Assembly: GCA_023381095.1 (NCBI GenBank) | Contig: JAMCTO010000161.1 | Location: 1 to 12,618 of the forward strand | Length of the DNA: 12,618 bases | Direction: 5' to 3' | Source: Bacillota bacterium | GTDB lineage: Bacteria > Bacillota > Sulfobacillia > Sulfobacillales > Sulfobacillaceae | Part shown: piece after piece, positions 1 to 5,920 of the stretch | How positions within the stretch are numbered: the stretch's first letter is position 1 | Layout: each line of letters opens with the position of its first letter | Notes under the pieces: model-generated | What the model saw: the letters and a program-made list of their open reading frames with translations, nothing else | What the model was told of the DNA's origin: nothing | Database searches by the model: none | Made by a program: the position numbers and the translations under genes

Positions 1-210
1 TGACTTGATCCAAAAACCCTCCGCATTAACCGCGAGGCGTCGCACCATGGTGCTTCAGTTCTTGCAATTCGTCCAAGATCCGGCGCGATTGCATTGGGAC
101 TGGCCAATATTTCCTGAAAACTTTCAACCTTTTGGCCTCTGGCGCCAAACGCGGGCACTGGCTTGGTCTTTTTCGTGGGCGATGTGGAGATAATGCGGTA
201 CAGAAATGAT
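1..210 (+). pseudogene. Possible decayed thiolase (acetyl-CoA acetyltransferase) C-terminal remnant
   Basis: No intact gene is visible here. Three overlapping short open stretches in different frames each carry a hint of the thiolase C-terminus. Frame 1 (4-114) reads HHGASVLAIR around positions 46-75, reminiscent of the HPLGASGAR segment. Frame 3 (30-210) ends with ASGAKRG, then LGLFRGRCGD and a stop, reminiscent of the closing GARYGLA...CIGGGQG block. A frame change between them would be needed, so the gene would be broken, with its 5' part outside the window. Thiolase would fit the acyl-CoA gene content nearby. This is by-eye similarity only and could be chance; a 62-residue open frame over the same bases (5-193) looks like a shadow. 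Confidence 0.2.
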
Positions 211-288
211 CGCGATTTAGCGGTGGGGAGAAAAGTCTAGCGCTCTATTAGGCTAATTTGGTACAGTAGCAATGAAAAGTCGTATCGT

Positions 289-294
289 AGGAGG
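289..294 (+). promoter_or_regulatory. Ribosome binding site that decides the dehydrogenase start
   Basis: A perfect AGGAGG abuts the ATG at 295 with no spacer, which is too close for normal initiation there. It lies 9 bases upstream of an in-frame TTG at 304, an ideal distance. TTG at 304 is therefore the preferred start. It also gives an N-terminus beginning MRAIQIFEPG, typical of this dehydrogenase family. Confidence 0.7.
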
Positions 295-303
295 ATGTCG
301 GGA

Positions 304-1320
304 TTGCGAGCCATACAAATATTTGAACCGGGCAACGCCGAAGTATTGAAATATCAAGAAGTTTCTACACCCGAGCCAGGTCCGGGATCCGTCCGCATTC
401 GGTTGCGGGCAGCGGGAATCAATCATCGGGATATTTGGGTGCGCCAAGGCGCGTTCGGGGGATTTGGCAATCCCAAAACTCCGGGAAGCGATGGAGCAGG
501 CGAAATTGATGCGCTGGGCCGTGATGTGGTCGGGTTTTCCCTGGGGCAGCGTGTGGTAATCAATCCTGGCCTTAGTTGCGGCCGCTGTCGTTTTTGTTTG
601 GCGGGCGAGCAGCCTAGTTGCAATGCTTTTCAGATATTTGACGGGACCTATGCCGAGTATGCCGTGGTTCCTGTTCAAAATGTCGTGCCCATGCCGAGCG
701 GCCTGACATTTGCGGAGGCGGCTTCGATTGGGGTGCCGTATATTACTGCAGAGGATTTTTATATGCGTTCCCAGGTGTTGCCGGGGCAAACTGTGCTGCT
801 ATGGGGAGCAAACGGGGGCCTGGGGTTAGCGGCTCTACAGCTGGCACATCGACGCGGATTGCGGGTCATCGCGGTAGTAAGGCCAAGTTTCAAACATGCG
901 GACCGATTGCGCCAATACGGTGCTGATGAAATTTTGACCTGGGATGGCGAAGAAGATATGGTGGGCGAAGTGATGACATTAACCCAGCAACGTGGAGCCG
1001 ACGTCACGGTGGATTCTTTGGGCCAAGCCAGTTTCGAGCAATCGCTATCTGCTACCAGACGGGGAGGGACCATTGTCACCGTAGGAGCCACTACAGGTGG
1101 CCTAGTGAGTTTCGAACTAGGTCGGTTATTTCGGCGACGTCAGAATATTTTAGGTGCGTTTTTGGGAAGCAGTGCAATCTTGCCCAGAATTTTACCGTTA
1201 TTTGCTCGTGGGGAGCTGACACCAGTTATTGACCATACCTATCCATTAGAGCAGGCAGATCAGGCGCACGAACACCTTCAGTCGGGAGGAGTGTTTGGAA
1301 AGATTATTTTGGAAATTTAG
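304..1320 (+). CDS. Zinc-type alcohol dehydrogenase-like protein (MDR superfamily)
   Basis: A 338-residue medium-chain dehydrogenase/reductase, cytoplasmic, expected to use NAD(P)H to oxidise or reduce an alcohol, aldehyde or enone; the substrate cannot be read. Visible features are a GroES-like N-terminal domain, the structural-zinc cysteine set C92-x2-C95-x2-C98-x7-C106, and a Rossmann nucleotide loop GANGGLG at 168-174. The classical catalytic-zinc positions look altered. The usual GxxHxD cysteine position is N40 in GINHRD, the GHE motif is GSDGAGE near 61-67, and no cysteine replaces the third ligand near AASIGVPY. It may therefore act like the zinc-independent quinone or enoyl reductases. 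The TTG start at 304 is chosen because AGGAGG lies 9 bases upstream; ATG at 295 is the alternative. Length is normal for the family. It stands alone, with no gene within 400 bases downstream. Confidence 0.88.
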   Translation: MRAIQIFEPGNAEVLKYQEVSTPEPGPGSVRIRLRAAGINHRDIWVRQGAFGGFGNPKTPGSDGAGEIDALGRDVVGFSLGQRVVINPGLSCGRCRFCLAGEQPSCNAFQIFDGTYAEYAVVPVQNVVPMPSGLTFAEAASIGVPYITAEDFYMRSQVLPGQTVLLWGANGGLGLAALQLAHRRGLRVIAVVRPSFKHADRLRQYGADEILTWDGEEDMVGEVMTLTQQRGADVTVDSLGQASFEQSLSATRRGGTIVTVGATTGGLVSFELGRLFRRRQNILGAFLGSSAILPRILPLFARGELTPVIDHTYPLEQADQAHEHLQSGGVFGKIILEI

Positions 1321-1734
1321 TGTATGCGGATTTTATGATGGATCCCAGTTCGTTAACAGGGAATTTCCATTGGATGCCAAAACGGGCTTTGCGATGGATA
1401 GCATGAGACGTAACATCCAAGCAACACCGGATTATATGTCGGATAAAAAAGACGAGCGAGGACACGGTTTGATGTACGCTGACATCGGAACCTTGAGGCG
1501 CCAACTGGCCGGTTAGGCACTGGACTACCATTCCCAATCATCAAGGTTAGCAGCTGCAGTCTGGGAGCCAATCTGGCACAGTATCGAAACCCCGCCTGTA
1601 ATCTCCTAAAGACATGTTATCTTCGGAACCTCACACTCGACCTATCAGTACATCACGTGTTTTGCGAGCGCGTCGTCCTCAAGCAGCCGGTAACCTCTTG
1701 TCATGATCCCGCGTTGTTGTAGACACAGTACAAA
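1321..1734. other. Gene-poor gap between dehydrogenase and lipoprotein
   Basis: Short open frames exist on both strands (for example 1295-1516 plus and 1304-1537 minus). None has a good ribosome binding site or a recognisable motif, and the plus-strand one overlaps the end of the dehydrogenase gene. A TTGTCA (1698-1703) and a poor TAGACA (1720-1725), 16 bases apart, could be a promoter. That would place transcription initiation almost at the ATG of the lipoprotein gene. I see no RNA gene or convincing terminator here. Confidence 0.5.
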
Positions 1735-2979
1735 ATGGGAGTGGTACCCCTGAAGACGATAGGGCGTCTCTTGGCGCTGGGTGCCGTAATCGGACTCTTG
1801 GCTGGCTGCGGCAATCTGGCAGGAAATATTTCGAGGTCGAAGACACCTACGGTAAAGGCTGCCGTACATCTTAAAGAATCCATTAACATGGCGAATGCCC
1901 ACGTAATTTGGGCAGCCGATGGATTTCCCGTCACAGCGAACGGGTGGGCGCTCGTTGCCCAAACTTCCCGTTCCGGTCAATCCGCGGGGGCTACCTTGAT
2001 TGACCCCTCTGGGCATCGCATATTGCAACAACTTCCTGTGGATGCATTCATCGCGCCCGCCAGCTCTTCGCCGGTGGTGGTGTGGACCACCTCCCAAGGG
2101 GGATTGGCTTGGTGGCATCATGGAACACAGCACCAGTTGCCGCCGCCCACCGGGGGAACGCAGTGGGCATGGGCGGTCGCTGTAGCCCCTCATGCGCCGT
2201 TGGCGGTTATTGAGGCCTACAACCGTGACACGGGGACTGCTGCTTTGAAGGCAGGGATCAGTGGTTATCGGGGTCCAATCCAGATCATGAATCTAACCAC
2301 TGGCCACATCCAGGGTCAGATTTCGCTGCCGCAATCGGGAAACGTGGCGTCGCCCCTCCTCGTTTCGTCGGACGGTCGCCGCATCTTGTTGAGTAACTTG
2401 ACGCTATGGACGGATCGCGGCCGCTTGGTGACCACATTTCGGACGCCTCCCCCAACGGCACCCGGCCTGCCCGAAGCGACCTATGGATCCATCTCTCCCT
2501 ACTCGCTGGTCGCCAACGGCCAAGTCTTGGTGGAGACCATGGATCCTTTTCGTACCTGGAATTTCTACGGCAGTAAAGGACATCTCCTGACTCAGATGGA
2601 CATTGCCAACTGGTTTAACCCGTATGGTAAGTCGATGGCTATGCTAGCGGTGCCTCCATGGTCACGCCAACAAATCGTGTATGGAGCCCAAGCGGTGCTC
2701 GTGCGGGCGGGACAGCGCTTGGGCATGATTCCCATCTCTGCCCAGCGGTACTCGGCGGTGCGGTCGGCCACGATTACTGCCGAAGGCGCCATCCGGATCC
2801 TTGCGTTGTCCCAGAACCGCCACCATCTGGTGCTACTCAATGGTCACGGCCAAATATTGGCATCCCTGCCGTGGAAGTGGGGCGTCTATGGGGAGGCCTT
2901 CTTATCGGCCGATGGGCACTGCATTCTCATTCAGAGCGCCGGCCACCTCATGGTGTACCAAATTTTACCATCGCCCTGA
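1735..2979 (+). CDS. Orphan secreted lipoprotein with propeller-like repeats
   Basis: A 414-residue protein of unknown function. The N-terminus has K7 and R11, then a hydrophobic stretch (about 12-22) ending in a lipobox LAGC with C25. This predicts a type II signal peptide and a lipid-anchored protein on the outer face of the membrane. The mature part is rich in W, G and short beta-strand-like units. Some end in turns of the form SSDGRRILLSN and SADGHCILIQS, and phrases such as DPSGHRIL and NGHGQILASLP resemble blades of a beta-propeller (WD40/YVTN-like). No catalytic motif is seen. No clear Shine-Dalgarno precedes the ATG at 1735, so translation may begin at a near in-frame GTG (1741), or the message may be almost leaderless. 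It has no operon partner. Coding status is well supported by length and the signal peptide; the fold is inference. Confidence 0.82.
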   Translation: MGVVPLKTIGRLLALGAVIGLLAGCGNLAGNISRSKTPTVKAAVHLKESINMANAHVIWAADGFPVTANGWALVAQTSRSGQSAGATLIDPSGHRILQQLPVDAFIAPASSSPVVVWTTSQGGLAWWHHGTQHQLPPPTGGTQWAWAVAVAPHAPLAVIEAYNRDTGTAALKAGISGYRGPIQIMNLTTGHIQGQISLPQSGNVASPLLVSSDGRRILLSNLTLWTDRGRLVTTFRTPPPTAPGLPEATYGSISPYSLVANGQVLVETMDPFRTWNFYGSKGHLLTQMDIANWFNPYGKSMAMLAVPPWSRQQIVYGAQAVLVRAGQRLGMIPISAQRYSAVRSATITAEGAIRILALSQNRHHLVLLNGHGQILASLPWKWGVYGEAFLSADGHCILIQSAGHLMVYQILPSP

Positions 2980-2989
2980 TCGGATGTGG

Positions 2990-3020
2990 GCCGAGTCCCT
3001 ATCAATGGGCCTTTCTCGGC
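2990..3020 (+). terminator. Weak hairpin after the lipoprotein gene
   Basis: GCCGAG at 2990-2995 pairs with CTCGGC at 3015-3020, with a possible inner CCC/GGG pairing (2997-2999 with 3007-3009). It starts 11 bases after the stop codon. No T-run follows, so it is at best an imperfect terminator. Confidence 0.3.
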
Positions 3021-3372
3021 GAACTTAGCGGTGGAGGCTTGTTGTCGCCAGAGCGGTAAAACCGCGCCTTGGTGAAGATAGAAAGGTGTGACAAAACATT
3101 AAATTACCTATTGTTTTTTTATCGGAGTAACTACGTTTGTCACTACACATCCTGTAAGGGGCAGATTCTGACTGCGGGTCATGAATTTACACCGTTAATC
3201 ATCTGCACAAGGGAGCACTAATGCATTAGTCGTCGTCGGTCCACCCATTTTGATCGAATATCCGTATCTCGATAAATGGCGCCCGTCAACACGCAAAGTT
3301 CCGCCGTTGTCCAGGCTCAGAAGTCGTTGGCCATCACAAAATCCTCATATCCGACGGTAAAACAGGGATTGG
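3021..3372. other. Non-coding gap between lipoprotein and spore protein genes
   Basis: No supportable gene is seen. It holds an AT-rich run ending in seven Ts near 3113-3120, with a weak AAAACA...TGTTTT pairing upstream, and a perfect 14-base palindrome ACTAATGCATTAGT at 3217-3230. On the minus strand two short open segments in different frames lie between about 3190 and 3400. One reads VGYEDFVMANDF and stops; the other continues LSLDNGGTLRVDGRHLS. They could be scraps of a decayed gene, but I recognise no family. Confidence 0.45.
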
Positions 3373-3396
3373 CCGCGCTGTCCATTGGAGGCGCGG
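3373..3396 (-). terminator. Probable terminator of the spore protein gene
   Basis: CCGCGC at 3373-3378 pairs with GCGCGG at 3391-3396. A nested TCC/GGA (3381-3383 with 3387-3389) leaves a three-base loop. Read on the minus strand, the hairpin begins 28 bases after the stop codon of the spore protein gene and is followed within about ten bases by TGTTTT. This fits an intrinsic terminator with a short, imperfect U-tract. Confidence 0.55.
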
Positions 3397-3424
3397 AGTC
3401 ACCCTGTGATGTTGTCGGTTGCCG

Positions 3425-3643
3425 TTAGCGGCGTCCGGCGAGTTGTTGTTCGGCCATCTCAATCATCTTGCGCACCATGTGGCCACCTACTGCGCCACAT
3501 TGACGGGAGGGCAAATCGCCCCAATATCCATCTTCTACTCCCTGTATGCCGAGTTCGCGCGCCACCTCATACTTGAATTGATCCAATGCGCGGGTTGCCC
3601 CTTGGACCAAAGCGCGGTTTCCTGTGCTGCTCCCACGAGCCAT
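3425..3643 (-). CDS. Small acid-soluble spore protein, alpha/beta type
   Basis: A 72-residue DNA-binding spore-core protein. The family coats DNA in dormant spores, protects it from UV and heat damage, and is degraded at germination by the protease GPR. The first conserved block is ALDQFKYEVARELGI (residues 19-33). It contains a GPR-type cleavage site after E26 (E-V in place of the more common E-I or E-F). The second block is GAVGGHMVRKMIEMAEQQL (50-68). Between them lies a linker with GYWGDLPSRQCG, longer than in the classic Bacillus proteins. The ATG at 3643 is chosen because GGAGGTGA sits 4 bases upstream on the minus strand; a longer frame from 3694 lacks such a site. The gene is divergent from the CoA-transferase operon and is expected to be transcribed in the forespore, probably by sigma-G. 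Confidence 0.93.
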   Translation of the reverse strand: MARGSSTGNRALVQGATRALDQFKYEVARELGIQGVEDGYWGDLPSRQCGAVGGHMVRKMIEMAEQQLAGRR

Positions 3644-3673
3644 ATTGTCACCTCCATAATATCGACATGGATC

Positions 3674-3680
3674 TAGTATC
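3674..3680 (-). promoter_or_regulatory. Candidate sigma-G -10 element of the spore protein gene
   Basis: On the minus strand GATACTA lies about 30 bases upstream of the spore protein ATG. It fits the core ATnnTA of forespore sigma-G -10 elements, with G instead of the usual first C. The matching -35 is poor (a GTAAT about 15 bases further upstream), so this is tentative. Confidence 0.3.
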
Positions 3681-3727
3681 ACCCCCTGTGGCACAATTAC
3701 CCGGGTTTTCCCCAGCCAATTTCTAGA

Positions 3728-3748
3728 CAGGATTCATGTCTCATCCTG
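3728..3748. repeat. Inverted repeat in the divergent intergenic region
   Basis: CAGGAT at 3728-3733 and ATCCTG at 3743-3748 form a perfect 6-base inverted repeat around 9 bases. It lies between the divergent spore protein and CoA-transferase genes and could be a regulator site. The arms are short, so chance is possible. Confidence 0.3.
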
Positions 3749-3784
3749 GAGTGGTCAATTTTCCCAATTAAAGGCAGGAGATTT

Positions 3785-3815
3785 CCCCTACGATGTCTAA
3801 GTGTCATCATAGGGG
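3785..3815 (+). promoter_or_regulatory. Imperfect palindrome/hairpin covering the ribosome binding site
   Basis: CCCCTA (3785-3790) and GATG (3792-3795) pair with CATC (3805-3808) and TAGGGG (3810-3815). There is one C/A mismatch and a 9-base loop. The right arm contains most of the Shine-Dalgarno AGGGGGTG (3811-3818) of the GTG-started CoA-transferase gene at 3827. In RNA this stem would hide the ribosome binding site; in DNA the same symmetry could be a repressor operator. The pairing is read directly from the sequence; function is inference. Confidence 0.55.
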
Positions 3816-3826
3816 GTGCAAACATA

Positions 3827-4690
3827 GTGAATAAAACGTTAACTGCAGAGGCTATGGTGGAGCAAATTTCCGATGGCGCCAGTATCACCATTGGGGGATC
3901 TTCGTTGTCGCGTAAACCTATGGCTTTGGTACGCGCTTTGGCCCGGAGCGGGCGTAAAAATCTGACGTTAATTGTGAATGTTGGGGGCCCTGAGGTGGAT
4001 TTGTTGCTTGGTTTGGGGGTAGTTACCAAAGTTATTTACGCATTTGTCGGGTTTGAGGTAATGGGGTTGGCTCCCAATTTCCGAAGAGCGCGCCAGAACT
4101 CTAATGTGACGTTTGAAGAATGGACCGAATATACCGTAATGGCGGGCTTGGACGCTGCCATTAAGAGGGTTCCCTTTCTTCCTACCCGAGCAGGATTGGG
4201 AACGGACGTGCTTGCCGTGAATCCATCATTTCGCACCATTACTGATCCGTTTGGCGGAGAAACTTTGGTGGCGGTTCCCGCAATCCATCCAGACTTTGCC
4301 TTGATTCATGTGAACTATGCGGACGAACGGGGAAACGGGGTGATTCTCGGAGACGGCCACATTGATGTGCTTTGTGCAAAAGCGGCTAAAACCACGTTTA
4401 TGTCTTGTGAACGAATTCTCCATGGCGATGAGTTGCAAAGATTTGGTCGCGACGTACAGATTATGCGAATTCACACCCAAGGTGTGGCTGAGTTGCCATG
4501 GGGAGCCCACCCCACGGGATGCGCTCCAGAATATCGCGCCGATCTACGCCACATGGAGGAATATATGGAGGCGACGGGTGACCTTGAACGTTGGCATGCC
4601 TACCAAGACCGCATGGTTTGGGTCGACCATGAGCAATATTTAGATCGCATGGGTGGTCGCGAAGGCTTGGTGTCACGGTTGCACGTCTAA
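3827..4690 (+). CDS. Class I CoA-transferase, subunit A (glutaconate/IpdA-like)
   Basis: A 287-residue alpha subunit of a two-subunit family I CoA-transferase. Such enzymes move CoA between a carboxylic acid and an acyl-CoA donor in the cytoplasm. The early glycine-rich CoA-binding segment TIGGSSLSRKPMALVRAL (residues 21-38) strongly recalls the IpdA/GctA branch. NVGGPEVDLLLG (51-62), FLPTRAGLGTDVL (118-129), PFGGETLVAVPAIHPDFALIH (141-161) and FMSCERI (191-197) are family-like blocks. An acidic cluster EEWTE sits at 97-101. The GTG start at 3827 has AGGGGGTG 8 bases upstream. The stop lies 22 bases before the ATG of the partner gene, so the two form an operon. Substrate is not predictable; the IpdA resemblance alone does not prove steroid catabolism, because no other steroid genes are here. 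Confidence 0.88.
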   Translation: MNKTLTAEAMVEQISDGASITIGGSSLSRKPMALVRALARSGRKNLTLIVNVGGPEVDLLLGLGVVTKVIYAFVGFEVMGLAPNFRRARQNSNVTFEEWTEYTVMAGLDAAIKRVPFLPTRAGLGTDVLAVNPSFRTITDPFGGETLVAVPAIHPDFALIHVNYADERGNGVILGDGHIDVLCAKAAKTTFMSCERILHGDELQRFGRDVQIMRIHTQGVAELPWGAHPTGCAPEYRADLRHMEEYMEATGDLERWHAYQDRMVWVDHEQYLDRMGGREGLVSRLHV

Positions 4691-4712
4691 ATCCACATGG
4701 GAAGGACTGAGG

Positions 4713-5564
4713 ATGATGGAATATTCATTGGATGAATTGATGATCGCCACCATGGCCCACCAGTTTTCGGGGGAAGTGATGGTTAGTTCGGTCACCGCTT
4801 TTGGAGCGCTGGCTGCGCTCGTGGCCAAAAAGACGCATGCACCGGAATTGGCGGTGTTGGCTACCCCGGAGTCCGGCATGGAGGTCACGCCGCTTCCGAC
4901 ATTGACCTTGGGGCAGTTTTTAACGGACGTGCAACGTGGCATTCCGCTTACTATGGAAGAGATTTTCGATGCGATATTTTGTGACTTGTTCCGCATATGG
5001 ATAAATCCTGCCCAAATTGACCAATTTGGCAATGTCAACATTAGCGCGATCGGGCCCTGGCAAAGGCCTAAAGTGGCGCTCGTGGGATCTCGCGGGATAC
5101 CCGAAGATACCAGTCATCTGTCGCAAATATTTTATTACGTTCTTCATCACAACCCACGCAGCGTGGTATCTCGGGTAGATTTTCGCAGCGGAGCCGGTAA
5201 CGGTCCAGAACGTGACCAGCTTTTGGGAAGAAGTGGCGCTCCGAGCCTACTGGTAACCGATTTGGGGGTGTTTACTTTTTCCGGCCCTGGCGGTTCGATG
5301 GCTATTTTGTCATTGCATCCGGGAGTGACTAGGGAGATGGTGCAGGAGCGGACGGCTTTTCCTGTATCAGGTTTCACAGAATCCATTGAGGTAACGCCTG
5401 AACCGACTGCAGAAGAACTTGCGATTATCCGCAAAGCCGACCCCCTCGAAGTGCGTAAGTTGGAATTGCTATCTGGGGACAAAGCGGCGGAAAAATTTGT
5501 TGCCATTTATGAGCGCGAGCGCCAGGCCCTTCATGTGGCATGGCCAGCACGCAGTCGCATTTAG
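4713..5564 (+). CDS. Class I CoA-transferase, subunit B (glutaconate/IpdB-like)
   Basis: A 283-residue beta subunit, partner of the gene just upstream. The block PAQIDQFGNVNISAIGPWQRP (from about residue 99) followed by VGSRGIPEDTSH, and later VTDLGVFTFSGPGGSMAILSLHPGVT (about 181-206), match the IpdB/GctB layout. E53 in TPESGMEV lies where class I beta subunits carry the catalytic glutamate that forms the glutamyl-CoA thioester, which would favour a true transferase over an IpdAB-type hydrolase. The start at 4713 is chosen because GGGAAGG lies about 7 bases upstream; a second ATG follows directly at 4716. An open extension back to 4653 would overlap subunit A and has no binding site. The C-terminal tail (about 240-283) runs past the last motif and is charged. 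The csoR promoter begins within a few bases of the stop. Confidence 0.88.
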   Translation: MMEYSLDELMIATMAHQFSGEVMVSSVTAFGALAALVAKKTHAPELAVLATPESGMEVTPLPTLTLGQFLTDVQRGIPLTMEEIFDAIFCDLFRIWINPAQIDQFGNVNISAIGPWQRPKVALVGSRGIPEDTSHLSQIFYYVLHHNPRSVVSRVDFRSGAGNGPERDQLLGRSGAPSLLVTDLGVFTFSGPGGSMAILSLHPGVTREMVQERTAFPVSGFTESIEVTPEPTAEELAIIRKADPLEVRKLELLSGDKAAEKFVAIYERERQALHVAWPARSRI

Positions 5565-5566
5565 CA

Positions 5567-5595
5567 TGCACAAAATTTCGGTCGCGGTGTATACT
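5567..5595 (+). promoter_or_regulatory. Promoter of the copper operon
   Basis: A -35 TGCACA (5567-5572, 4 of 6 to consensus) and a -10 TATACT (5590-5595, 5 of 6) are separated by 17 bases. This predicts a transcript start near 5602, about 28 bases before the csoR GTG. The -35 lies two bases after the stop of the upstream CoA-transferase gene, so copper genes have their own promoter despite tight packing. Confidence 0.55.
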
Positions 5596-5613
5596 ATAGG
5601 GGAGTACCAGTAT
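5591..5613. promoter_or_regulatory. Candidate CsoR operator
   Basis: An inverted repeat ATACT (5591-5595), 13 bases, AGTAT (5609-5613) overlaps the -10 and presumed start site. It encloses ATAGGGGAGTACC. CsoR sites in other bacteria are pseudo-palindromes with G/C runs flanked by TA-rich ends (GTAT/ATAC), which this resembles. Its place on the promoter of the gene for CsoR itself supports autorepression. Exact limits are not certain. Confidence 0.5.
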
Positions 5614-5629
5614 TAAAGGTGGTGGCACC

Positions 5630-5905
5630 GTGTATGCTTATGAAGAGCAACGCGAAGCGTTAATGGCACGTCTTAAACGCGTCGAAGGGCAAGTCAAGGG
5701 CATCATGAAAATGATTGACGATGGTCGTTATTGTCCTGACATATTGCAACAAATTAGCGCACTTAGCGGTGCGCTCGACGAAGTATCGCTAATCCTATTA
5801 GAAAGCCATCTATCGGGTTGTGTAACCGACGCCATACAAGCAAAAAATGGCGAGGCATCAATTCGAGAAGTCATGCACGTCATCCGTAAGGTTGTGAAAC
5901 GGTAG
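5630..5905 (+). CDS. csoR: Copper-sensing transcriptional repressor CsoR
   Basis: A 91-residue all-helical DUF156 repressor that releases its operator when it binds Cu(I). The ligand set is complete: C35, H60 and C64 in the x24 and x3 spacing that defines copper-type members. The second-shell residues Y34 and E80 also match the copper sensors rather than the formaldehyde (FrmR), nickel (RcnR) or persulfide (CstR) branches. The opening helix RLKRVEGQVKGIMKMIDDGRYC is family-typical. The GTG start at 5630 follows AAAGGTGGTG by about 5 bases. It is the first gene of an operon with copA 15 bases downstream and copZ after that. An inverted repeat over its promoter is the likely target for autorepression. 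Confidence 0.95.
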   Translation: MYAYEEQREALMARLKRVEGQVKGIMKMIDDGRYCPDILQQISALSGALDEVSLILLESHLSGCVTDAIQAKNGEASIREVMHVIRKVVKR

Positions 5906-5920
5906 CTGGGAGGAAGACCG

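Noticed and set aside
295..303. ATG at 295 as the dehydrogenase start
   Set aside because: The AGGAGG lies directly against it with no spacer, whereas TTG at 304 has ideal spacing and a family-like N-terminus.
1333..1346. ATTTTATGATGG shared with 9301-9312
   Set aside because: Chance-level 12-mer match with unrelated flanks.
1295..1516. 73-residue plus-strand open frame after the dehydrogenase
   Set aside because: It starts inside the dehydrogenase gene in another frame, has no binding site and no recognisable motif.
1645..2193. 182-residue minus-strand frame opposite the lipoprotein gene
   Set aside because: Antisense shadow of a gene with a convincing signal peptide; its composition is irregular and no motif is seen.
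3191..3202. ACCGTTAATCAT shared with 9264-9275
   Set aside because: A shared 12-mer is expected a few times by chance in a window of this size, and the two places have no other similarity.
4653..4712. Upstream extension of the CoA-transferase B subunit
   Set aside because: It overlaps the end of subunit A, has no ribosome binding site and adds residues unlike the family.
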